Source: Nitrospirota bacterium (GTDB taxonomy: Bacteria; Nitrospirota; Nitrospiria; Nitrospirales; UBA8639). From it: 5,087 nt of DNA. Position 1 is the first letter of the stretch, and each line of letters begins with the position of its first letter. The stretch is taken from NCBI GenBank assembly GCA_029881175.1, contig JAOUNC010000245.1, positions 1 through 5,087 of the forward strand, in the 5' to 3' direction. Positions 1-4,941 of the stretch are shown one piece after another. Under the pieces are notes generated by a model. It saw only the letters and a list, made by a program, of their open reading frames with translations. It was not told the DNA's origin and made no database searches. The position numbers and the translations under genes were made by a program.

Positions 1-2
1 AG

Positions 3-854
3 TTTGCGACGCTTCGGGTGAAGGATGCCATTTGTGATCGTTTTTTACGAGAGATGAAGAAACGTCCAGAAGTGGATAAGCGCAATCCCGATATTCAAAT
101 TGTGGTGTTTGTCGATGAGGATCAGGTGGTTTGGTATCTGGATACAACCGGCGCCCCGCTCTTTAAGCGTGGCTGGCGACAGGCTGCCGGCGAGGCTCCG
201 TTGCGTGAGAATTTAGCCGCAGGCATTCTTCGTCTTTCAGGTTGGAGGAGTGAACAGGTGCTCCTTGATCCCATGTGCGGGTCAGGAACTATTTTGATTG
301 AAGCCGCACTCATGGCCAAGGGCGTGGCACCTGGAGCCCGACGGGAATTTTCGTTCCGTCATTTGAGAAATTTTGATCGATCGGCTTGGGCCGAGATGCG
401 ACCTGACGTCCAACAGGGCCTTCCCAAAACCCCTCATCTGGAGTTGTTCGGTTGTGATCAGGATGCGCAGGCGTTATCCATGGCAAGAAGCAATCTGCAG
501 TACGTGGGGTTAGGCGGAGTGCAGGTGACGCAGGGCGATGTCTTAGATGTGATGCCACCGGCGAGCACGGGCGTGATGATTACCAATCCACCCTATGGGG
601 TTCGGATGGGAAGTCATGCGACCCTGGAAGACTGGTATCCGAAGTTTGGTGATGTGTTGAAGAAGCGGTTTGCAGGTTGGTCGGTGTATCTGCTGACTGC
701 GGACTTTCGGTTGCCCAAGCTTATCCGGTTGGCCCCATCTCGAAAAATCCAATTATTCAATGGTGCGCTGGAATCCAGGCTCTATGAATTTCAGATGGTG
801 GCAGGTGGGAATCGAAAAGACGCACGGCTTAAAAAGCCGCACATAGCCAACTGA
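3..854 (+). CDS. rlmL: THUMP-type 23S rRNA (guanine-N2-)-methyltransferase, RlmL-like, 5' end cut off by window
   Basis: The reading frame is open to the left edge (first full codon at 3, reading F-A-T-L-R-V-K-D-A), so the gene starts outside the window; the GTG at 18 is only an internal valine. What remains is the end of the THUMP region followed by a complete class I SAM-dependent methyltransferase domain. Visible motifs are the family segment APLRENLAAGIL, the SAM-binding motif I DPMCGSGT (bases 267-290) and the catalytic NPPYGVRM (from base 585), typical of N2-guanine RNA methyltransferases. By family knowledge the enzyme methylates the exocyclic N2 of a 23S rRNA guanine (G2445 in E. coli RlmL) in the cytoplasm. 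The protein ends soon after this domain, so it resembles the stand-alone form of about 380 residues and lacks the second (RlmK) half of the E. coli bifunctional enzyme. Roughly 100 N-terminal residues should lie upstream. The family call is firm; the exact target base is inferred. Confidence 0.9.
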   Translation, partial: FATLRVKDAICDRFLREMKKRPEVDKRNPDIQIVVFVDEDQVVWYLDTTGAPLFKRGWRQAAGEAPLRENLAAGILRLSGWRSEQVLLDPMCGSGTILIEAALMAKGVAPGARREFSFRHLRNFDRSAWAEMRPDVQQGLPKTPHLELFGCDQDAQALSMARSNLQYVGLGGVQVTQGDVLDVMPPASTGVMITNPPYGVRMGSHATLEDWYPKFGDVLKKRFAGWSVYLLTADFRLPKLIRLAPSRKIQLFNGALESRLYEFQMVAGGNRKDARLKKPHIAN

Positions 855-861
855 AGAATGT

Positions 862-1344
862 TTAGAGAGTGGGCGATCCAGCCATATTGAGTAGCGTGAT
901 CCACACGTCTTCAATGCATCGCAGCACAAAAATCCATTCATCGCATGTTGCCGGTCGCATAAATAAATGACAATTGTCTGGGAAGGATACATTGCGTTCG
1001 GCTGTGGGATCTTGCTCGGAAAACAACGCGACGGGAATCTTATGTAATCGGTGGTCTTCTTGTAAGGCTGTGATGATCGTATGCCCTGAGTAATCGGGGA
1101 GGTGATTAGATAAGAAAATGAGGTCGGGTTGCGGGGCATCGACGTAGGGATACTCCTGGCGTAAATAGCTCAGGGCCTGTTCACCATTTTCGGCTTCATG
1201 AATTTCTACGCAGATGATCTGGGCGACAAGGAGAGCTTCCTTCAGGGCTTCAATCTGAGCCGGGTCATCCTCAATGGTCAGGATCCTGATGGTATTTCTG
1301 ACAGCTCCTCGCATTGCGGGTAATCCAAGCTCGTCGTTGTTCAT
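862..1344 (-). CDS. Atypical (pseudo-) receiver-domain protein, Rcp1-like response regulator
   Basis: This is a 160-residue single-domain receiver protein with no output domain. The fold is recognisable: beta-1 IRILTIEDD with the acidic pair E25/D26, the helix-1 to beta-2 HEAENGEQALSYL stretch, PDLIFLSNHLPDYSG for beta-3 and its loop, IPVALFS for beta-4, and LFMRPATCDEW for beta-5. The ending (CIEDVWITLL) resembles the IE-x-FWLT tail of Rcp1-type regulators, which pair with phytochrome-like histidine kinases. Two of the conserved active-site residues are changed. The phosphoacceptor Asp is Ser79 (codon at 1108-1110) and the conserved Lys is Arg130; the beta-4 Thr/Ser is kept as Ser109. Conventional Asp phosphorylation is therefore not expected, and the protein probably works as a phosphorylation-independent interaction module (inference). 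I chose the ATG at 1344; an in-frame TTG at 1356 would add four residues and an ATG at 1314 would remove ten. No start has a strong ribosome-binding site. It converges on the rRNA methyltransferase gene with a 7-base gap. Confidence 0.85.
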   Translation of the reverse strand: MNNDELGLPAMRGAVRNTIRILTIEDDPAQIEALKEALLVAQIICVEIHEAENGEQALSYLRQEYPYVDAPQPDLIFLSNHLPDYSGHTIITALQEDHRLHKIPVALFSEQDPTAERNVSFPDNCHLFMRPATCDEWIFVLRCIEDVWITLLNMAGSPTL

Positions 1345-1378
1345 GGTGATTCGCAACGAGAGCAGAAGAAGGTTTATG

Positions 1379-1422
1379 GAGACAACTCGATGTGAATCGA
1401 GTGATTGGCGTCTCTATTTTTT
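1379..1422 (+). repeat. Two-step hairpin followed by T-run in the leader of the receiver gene
   Basis: An inner perfect 7-base-pair stem, ACTCGAT (1385-1391) with ATCGAGT (1396-1402), closes a GTGA loop. An outer 5-base-pair stem, GAGAC (1379-1383) with GTCTC (1410-1414), surrounds it with an asymmetric internal loop. On the plus strand it is followed by TATTTTTT (1415-1422), like a factor-independent terminator, although no plus-strand gene ends just upstream. On the minus strand it would sit 35-70 bases before the receiver-protein start, in its leader or promoter. It could be a terminator of antisense transcription, a leader structure or an operator; the sequence does not decide. Confidence 0.4.
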
Positions 1423-1623
1423 CGGTTGAATGGTGCATTCGGTTAAGGGGGAAAGATTCTGGCATATGATCAAGAAACTGAGCCCAACCGACCTTCAGTG
1501 GCATCAATAAGCGAGAACGAGTGTATGGCTCACTCGCGATCTTCTCGAATGGGCTCTCAGGACGTGACTTTTCAGCCGTTGGGGGGGGAGTTACCCTGAG
1601 GAGAGGAAATTTTCGGATGTTCG

Positions 1624-2427
1624 CTATGCGTCTGAAGCATGAAGTTTGGTGAACCACTGCTGGATCGTGGGTAGGGCATCGGGGCGTATGGCCACAATTC
1701 CGTTCACGGTGGGATTGGGTTGATTGCATGAGATAGGCTTGAGGTGTTTGTCAAAAATAAGGCCGCCCGCCGCTTGAATGAGGACGAGGCTTGCTGCGAT
1801 ATCCCATTCATTCTGTGGGCCAAGATTGATCAGGCCATCGACCTGTCCTGCGGCCACAAGAGCTAATGAATAGGCAATAGATCCTAAGAGTGACGGACAG
1901 CGGTGCTCTTTTTGCCAAGACTCAACTGTGGTGGCGTTGACGTGCCCGTGATTGACCAGAAATGTTCTGCGAGGAGTGCTTGATGTTGTACGGACGTGAA
2001 TGGGTTGATTGTTTAACGTGGCTTGCTGGCCTTGAATGGCACAAAAATATTCCTGCGTGGCCGGATTGAATATGACGCCGATCGTGGGTTGGCCCTGGTC
2101 AACCAGCGCGAGAGAGATCGTATAGTGAGGCAAGCCTTTAATGAAGGGTTTTGTGCCATCAATGGGGTCTAAAATCCATAGGCGTTGAGAATGGAGTCGT
2201 GATGGATTGTCCGGTGACTCCTCGGATAACCAGGCATCATCTGGAAAAGCATTCAACAACGTGTGCTGGACGATCTGATTGACTTCAAGATCCGCATTGG
2301 TCACGGGGGAGCGGTCGGGTTTGATTTGGATTTTTAACCCTTCGTATCTGATCCTTGGGAGGCGTTCACTGGCCTGGCTTAAGGCGAGGCGAATGATGTC
2401 TATTTCGTGGCGATACGGTAATATCAT
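1624..2427 (-). CDS. cysQ: CysQ-like 3'(2'),5'-bisphosphate nucleotidase / inositol monophosphatase-family phosphatase
   Basis: This 267-residue protein has the normal length and all metal-binding motifs of the Mg-dependent, Li-sensitive inositol monophosphatase superfamily. Near the N terminus is PVTNADLEVN (41-50). The metal-binding acid motif SEES (E69/E70) follows, then WILDPIDGTKPFIKG with D87, I89 and D90, and late in the protein EWDIAASLVLIQAAGG with D209. The spacing of these motifs and the SEESPD...LDPIDGTK-FI pattern most resemble CysQ-type enzymes, which hydrolyse 3'-phosphoadenosine 5'-phosphate to AMP and so relieve product inhibition after sulfate assimilation. Histidinol-phosphatase (HisN-type) or inositol phosphatase activity cannot be excluded by eye, so the substrate is inferred while the family is firm. 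No sulfate-assimilation gene is adjacent in this window. Start is the ATG at 2427, preceded by only a weak AAGA purine stretch. It lies 279 bases upstream of the receiver gene on the same strand, too far for clear co-translation. It is divergent from the DUF2835 operon. Confidence 0.85.
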   Translation of the reverse strand: MILPYRHEIDIIRLALSQASERLPRIRYEGLKIQIKPDRSPVTNADLEVNQIVQHTLLNAFPDDAWLSEESPDNPSRLHSQRLWILDPIDGTKPFIKGLPHYTISLALVDQGQPTIGVIFNPATQEYFCAIQGQQATLNNQPIHVRTTSSTPRRTFLVNHGHVNATTVESWQKEHRCPSLLGSIAYSLALVAAGQVDGLINLGPQNEWDIAASLVLIQAAGGLIFDKHLKPISCNQPNPTVNGIVAIRPDALPTIQQWFTKLHASDA

Positions 2428-2480
2428 TCTTAATGGTGATGAGTGGGTGAGTCTCGCCGTGTTCTTGTGTTCAACCTCTT

Positions 2481-2491
2481 CTTTTTATCAT
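2481..2491. repeat. Direct repeat CTTTTTATCAT, copy 1
   Basis: The 11-base string CTTTTTATCAT occurs here and again, identical, at 2597-2607, both in the short divergent region between the phosphatase gene and the DUF2835 operon. The two copies are 116 bases apart. Read on the minus strand this copy forms part of the -10-like TATGAT. Confidence 0.5.
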
Positions 2492-2492
2492 A
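2487..2492 (-). promoter_or_regulatory. Candidate -10 box (TATGAT) for the CysQ-like gene
   Basis: On the minus strand the sequence reads TATGATAAAAAG about 60 bases before the ATG at 2427. TATGAT matches the sigma-70 consensus TATAAT at five of six positions. No good -35 box is found at 16-18 bases upstream, and an 8-base palindrome GAACGTTC (2498-2505) occupies the spacer instead. That would suit an activated or regulated promoter, but the call rests on one hexamer and is weak. Confidence 0.3.
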
Positions 2493-2497
2493 CCTGA

Positions 2498-2505
2498 GAA
2501 CGTTC
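2498..2505. promoter_or_regulatory. Short palindrome GAACGTTC in the divergent promoter region
   Basis: This is a perfect 8-base palindrome lying immediately upstream, on the minus strand, of the candidate -10 box of the CysQ-like gene. It could be a half-site pair for a small dimeric regulator. It resembles the ends of the Bacillus-type LexA box but lacks that box's four-base spacer, so I do not call it a LexA site. Palindromes this short also arise by chance. Confidence 0.2.
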
Positions 2506-2596
2506 GTTAAGTGTGTAAGGATAATGTGGAGGAAAGAGCCGAGATCTTTGATGTCAATGTGAGTAGGTGAGGGGAAGAACATCCATAAAAGTTGCA

Positions 2597-2607
2597 CTTT
2601 TTATCAT
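2597..2607. repeat. Direct repeat CTTTTTATCAT, copy 2
   Basis: This is the second identical copy of the 11-base string at 2481-2491. It ends 10 bases before the ATG of the DUF2835 gene, so it falls in the position where a ribosome-binding site would normally be. On the minus strand it reads ATGATAAAAAG, with ACATGAT in place of the TATGAT seen at copy 1. Confidence 0.5.
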
Positions 2608-2617
2608 GTAACAAGCG

Positions 2618-2854
2618 ATGCAAAAGATCACTGTCCGACTTAACATTTCACCTGAACGGTTTCAAGCCTATTATCAAGGGGTGGTTGAACATGTCGTGGC
2701 GACGGCCATTGATGGCCGTACCGTCAAGTTTCCAGCCAGGGTGTTGCGTCCTTTTCTCTCCTATCAAGGGATTCAAGGCACATTTGATATTACGTTTGAT
2801 GCCAACATGAAATTCCAATCCATTTGTCGAGCGGCCCGCTCTTCTTCCTCATGA
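2618..2854 (+). CDS. DUF2835 family small protein
   Basis: This 78-residue protein matches the DUF2835 pattern as I know it. It begins with a short beta strand (ITVRLNISPERF), continues with YYQGVVEHVVATAIDGRTVKF and PARVLRPFL, and ends with the hallmark GIQGTFDITFDANMKFQSI. The family is small, soluble and of unknown function. It is common in gammaproteobacteria and scattered elsewhere. The charged, beta-rich sequence with its conserved R-V-x-FPA-x-x-LRPF core could suggest a small nucleic-acid or protein-binding fold, but that is inference. An in-frame TAA at 2609-2611 leaves ATG 2618 as the earliest possible start. No Shine-Dalgarno sequence precedes it. The last few residues (AARSSSS) are a low-complexity tail beyond the usual family end. 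The stop is 10 bases before the start of the YqaA-type gene, so the two are almost surely co-transcribed. Confidence 0.9.
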   Translation: MQKITVRLNISPERFQAYYQGVVEHVVATAIDGRTVKFPARVLRPFLSYQGIQGTFDITFDANMKFQSICRAARSSSS

Positions 2855-2864
2855 GCTGAGTGGA

Positions 2865-3293
2865 ATGATGGGAGAAGACTACTCACTCTGGGGGCTGTTT
2901 TTCAGTGCCTTCCTCTCGTCGACCGTGCTGCCGGGAAGCTCGGAAGTCGTGTTGCTGGCCCTAGCCACACAGGGTGAGATCCCGCACTGGGACCTTCTGG
3001 CTGTGGCCACGGCAGGCAATACCTTAGGGGGGATGAGTTCATGGGTGCTGGGATGGGTGATCGCGTTGCGGTACCCGCTCACAGAATTATCGAAGCCTTC
3101 GCACCGGCGTGCGGTAGAACGTGTGCGGCAGTGGGGGAGCCCGATCCTGCTCTTTTCCTGGGTCCCGGTGATCGGCGACCCGTTATGTGTGGCCGCCGGA
3201 TGGTTGCGGATATCGTGGATCGGCGCGTGGATTTTTATTGGGATGGGAAAGGCACTTCGCTATGGCGTGCTCTTAGCTCTTCTGCCTTCTTAG
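2865..3293 (+). CDS. yqaA: YqaA-type DedA/VTT-family inner-membrane protein
   Basis: This 142-residue membrane protein is clearly homologous to E. coli YqaA, which has the same length. Conserved blocks in order are LPGSSEVVLLA (22-32, reentrant-loop region of DedA/SNARE-associated proteins), AGNTLGGMSSWVLG (50-63), FSWVPVIGDPLCVAAGWLRIS (97-117) and GKALRYG (128-134). Hydrophobic segments lie at about 8-34, 43-68, 92-114 and 118-140, separated by a basic loop (KPSHRRAVERVR, 77-88). DedA/VTT proteins are linked to phospholipid or polyprenyl-phosphate transfer across the membrane; the YqaA branch has no proven substrate that I know of. Tandem ATGs occur at 2865 and 2868; a GAG at 2858-2860 suits the second. 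It follows DUF2835 by 10 bases. The TAG stop (3291-3293) coincides with the left end of a palindromic element. Without the element the frame would run on as Gly-Thr-stop, so the present end seems to be set by the insertion (inference). Confidence 0.93.
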   Translation: MMGEDYSLWGLFFSAFLSSTVLPGSSEVVLLALATQGEIPHWDLLAVATAGNTLGGMSSWVLGWVIALRYPLTELSKPSHRRAVERVRQWGSPILLFSWVPVIGDPLCVAAGWLRISWIGAWIFIGMGKALRYGVLLALLPS

Positions 3294-3470
3294 ACCTGAG
3301 AGAGCAGAACTTGAGCATTTCGTATTCAATTTTCTGGCCACCTTTGAGCACGCCTCAATCGAAAAACCCTCAACATGGCTATACTATGACTCGGTTTTTC
3401 CCTTAATCGTTCCCCCCAAATCTGATCAATATCTTGTTGAGAATTTGTTCAAATTGTGTTCTCTCAGGTC
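3291..3470. mobile_element. Palindromic MITE-like element 1, inserted at the end of yqaA
   Basis: This is a non-coding imperfect palindrome of about 180 bases. The outer arms share a perfect 11-base inverted repeat, GACCTGAGAGA (3293-3303) against its complement at 3460-3470. Similarity continues inward for about 15 more bases, with several differences that would still pair as G-U in RNA. A second inverted repeat, AAAAACC (3362-3368) with GGTTTTT (3393-3399), is concentric with the outer one to within a base, so the whole unit can fold on itself. The pentamer CTTCT flanks it on both sides (3286-3290 and 3471-3475), as a 5-base target duplication would. It contains no credible gene. It could instead be a long 3' hairpin acting as terminator for the DUF2835-yqaA operon; the inner stem ending in T5 would suit that. 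Confidence 0.55.
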
Positions 3471-3503
3471 CTTCTGGTACGTGAAGTCAGGGAAATGGGT
3501 CTT

Positions 3504-3671
3504 TAGGAGCCTGTCAGACTGAGGATGAATCGGCTGCAAAAGTGGCTAAGCGATCCATATCTAGGGGGTTTCTTGGACCATAGTTCCCTCTATGGGCCGG
3601 AGAAATCGTCAAAATCTGGCCTCACTCAGCCATTTTTTTGCTTTCGATCCTCCAAGCCCGACAGGCTCCTA
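3504..3671. mobile_element. Palindromic MITE-like element 2 with TA-flanked terminal inverted repeats
   Basis: Perfect terminal inverted repeats GGAGCCTGTC (3506-3515) and GACAGGCTCC (3660-3669) are each flanked by TA (3504-3505, 3670-3671), the target duplication expected of IS630/Tc1-mariner-type transposition. The arms remain alignable for about 50 bases with small gaps: GAGGAT, GCAAAA and TGGCTAAG on the left match GAGGAT, GCAAAA and TGGCTGAG on the right. A central stem CCATAG (3578-3583) with CTATGG (3590-3595) is concentric to within a base. No open reading frame of note lies inside, so it would need a transposase elsewhere. Calling it mobile is inference from structure; a bacterial interspersed palindromic repeat with another origin is possible. 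Confidence 0.6.
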
Positions 3672-3716
3672 GCATTCCGGACAGGTAGTTGGTAAGGTTG
3701 CCCTGCTTTCGGGGCT

Positions 3717-3753
3717 TAGGCGGTGCGATCTGTGCTGAAAATCATATCGCCTA
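3717..3753 (+). repeat. Leader hairpin upstream of the sugar aminotransferase gene
   Basis: Bases 3717-3729 (TAGGCGGTGCGAT) can pair with 3741-3753 (ATCATATCGCCTA) around an 11-base loop. This gives 13 pairs with two G-U wobbles and one C-A mismatch. It ends 41 bases before the GTG start. No T-run follows directly, so it is not a clear terminator. It could be a leader structure, part of a further repeat, or chance. The rest of 3672-3794 shows no gene. Confidence 0.4.
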
Positions 3754-3780
3754 TGACTGTGCAGCTTTTCACAATTTAAT

Positions 3781-3784
3781 GGAG
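3781..3784 (+). promoter_or_regulatory. Shine-Dalgarno GGAG supporting the GTG start at 3795
   Basis: GGAG lies 10 bases before the GTG at 3795. The next in-frame methionine is residue 20, and homologues begin with a PLLDLK-x-QY segment that this start includes, so the GTG is the right start. Confidence 0.6.
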
Positions 3785-3794
3785 TGCTTCCCCG

Positions 3795-4913
3795 GTGAAC
3801 GTTCCCTTGCTTGATCTGAAAACCCAATATTCCCGTATTCAACCTGAACTCATGAAGGTGATCGAAGAGGTCTGTGCCCAACAAAGTTTTATTCTGGGTG
3901 CATATGTTGAGCAATTAGAAGGCACGTTGGCAAAATTTATCGGTGTCGAGCATGCGATCGGCGTGGCCTCCGGGAGTGATGCACTGCTGCTCTCCCTCAT
4001 GGAGCTTGATCTCCAGCCTGGAGATGAAGTTATCACCGTGCCCTTTACGTTTTTTGCCTCTACTGGGGTAATTTCTCGATTGCACGCCCGCCCGGTGTTT
4101 GTGGATATCTGCGCCGATACGTTTAATCTGAATCCCACGCAATTGGCCGATAAAATCACGCCTCGAACAAAAGCGATTCTTCCGGTGCATCTCTTTGGCC
4201 AATGTGCAGATATGGAAGCCATCAATGAAGTGGCGAACACGCATGGTATTCCGGTCATTGAAGATGCCTGCCAGGCAATTGGCGCCATACAACATGGCAC
4301 CAAAGCGGGTGCCTTTGGGCGAACCGGTTGTTTCAGCTTCTTCCCGTCAAAAAATTTAGGCGCATTTGGAGACGGCGGCTTAATTACGACGCATGATGCA
4401 CAAGTGGCAGAACGGTTGCGACTGTTGCGGGTGCATGGTAGCCGGTCAGAATATCATCATCACTTAATTGGCATGAACAGCCGATTGGATGCGCTGCAGG
4501 CTGCGATCTTACACGTCAAATATCAGCACTTAGCTGACTGGACTGCGAAACGACAGAATAATGCAGACACGTATCGACAGCTCTTTCACGAACATGGCTT
4601 GGATAATCACGTCACCCTTCCCGTGGTGACTCCTGGAAACATCCACGTCTATAACCAATTGACGATCAAGACACCGAAGCGAGATGCTCTAAGTGCCTAT
4701 TTGACTGAAAAGAGCATTGGCAATCGCATCTATTACCCGGTACCTCTTCATCTTCAGGAATGTTACGAAACGCTGGGCTATCACAAAGGCGATTTCCCTG
4801 TCGCCGAACAAGCTGCCCAAGAAGTCCTCTCCCTTCCCATCTACCCTGAGCTCACCACAGATCAGCTCACCTATGTAGCAGAAACCATCAAACAGTTCTT
4901 TGATCAGCAGTAG
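3795..4913 (+). CDS. DegT/DnrJ/EryC1/StrS-family PLP-dependent sugar aminotransferase
   Basis: This 372-residue protein is full length for the family of fold-type I aminotransferases that transfer an amino group, usually from glutamate, to a 3- or 4-keto nucleotide sugar for O-antigen, capsule or glycan synthesis. The N-terminal signature is VPLLDLKTQYSRI (3-15). Next come the cofactor phosphate-binding ASGSDALLL (58-66) and VPFTFFAS (82-89), PVHLFGQCADM (130-140), and EDACQAIGA with D157 placed to contact the pyridine nitrogen. FSFFPSKNLGAFGDGG carries the Schiff-base lysine K186. NSRLDALQAAIL near residue 228 forms part of the active site across the dimer. The sequence looks closest to the 3-keto sugar branch (WbpE/FdtB-like), but the substrate is not certain. 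It starts at GTG 3795. No sugar dehydrogenase, acetyltransferase or glycosyltransferase is visible on either side, so it may stand alone or begin a cluster beyond the right edge. It is preceded by the palindromic-element island. Confidence 0.95.
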   Translation: MNVPLLDLKTQYSRIQPELMKVIEEVCAQQSFILGAYVEQLEGTLAKFIGVEHAIGVASGSDALLLSLMELDLQPGDEVITVPFTFFASTGVISRLHARPVFVDICADTFNLNPTQLADKITPRTKAILPVHLFGQCADMEAINEVANTHGIPVIEDACQAIGAIQHGTKAGAFGRTGCFSFFPSKNLGAFGDGGLITTHDAQVAERLRLLRVHGSRSEYHHHLIGMNSRLDALQAAILHVKYQHLADWTAKRQNNADTYRQLFHEHGLDNHVTLPVVTPGNIHVYNQLTIKTPKRDALSAYLTEKSIGNRIYYPVPLHLQECYETLGYHKGDFPVAEQAAQEVLSLPIYPELTTDQLTYVAETIKQFFDQQ

Positions 4914-4916
4914 TGC

Positions 4917-4941
4917 CTTGCATGAAATTCAGCATGGCAAG
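4917..4941 (+). terminator. Weak hairpin just after the aminotransferase gene
   Basis: CTTGC-ATG (4917-4924) can pair with CAT-GCAAG (4933-4941) with a single bulged G and an 8-base loop, starting 4 bases after the stop codon. No T-run follows directly; a TTTTT occurs only about 30 bases later. It is in the right place to end the transcript but lacks a proper U-tract, so it may be only a stabilising 3' structure. Confidence 0.25.

Noticed and set aside
825..839. Perfect 6-base-pair hairpin CGGCTT-AAA-AAGCCG near the end of the methyltransferase gene, a possible bidirectional terminator for the convergent pair.
   Set aside because: It lies inside the coding sequence and no T-run follows on the plus strand; too short to call.
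1581..1588. Run of eight G downstream of the CysQ-like gene, possible phase-variation tract.
   Set aside because: It lies outside any credible gene and not in a clear promoter spacer, so slippage would have no obvious effect.
1271..1729. Minus-strand open frame of 152 codons across the intergenic region between the CysQ-like and receiver genes.
   Set aside because: It overlaps the ends of both real genes in other frames and its translation is low-complexity with no recognisable domain.
2498..2505. GAACGTTC as a LexA/SOS box.
   Set aside because: The four-base spacer of the Bacillus-type box is absent and no SOS gene is adjacent.
3041..3406. Plus-strand open frame of 121 codons overlapping yqaA.
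   Set aside because: It is the alternate frame of yqaA, running into the palindromic element, with no recognisable family.
3839..4303. Minus-strand open frames of 154 and 126 codons opposite the aminotransferase.
   Set aside because: They are antisense shadows of a strongly conserved gene, with no domain of their own.
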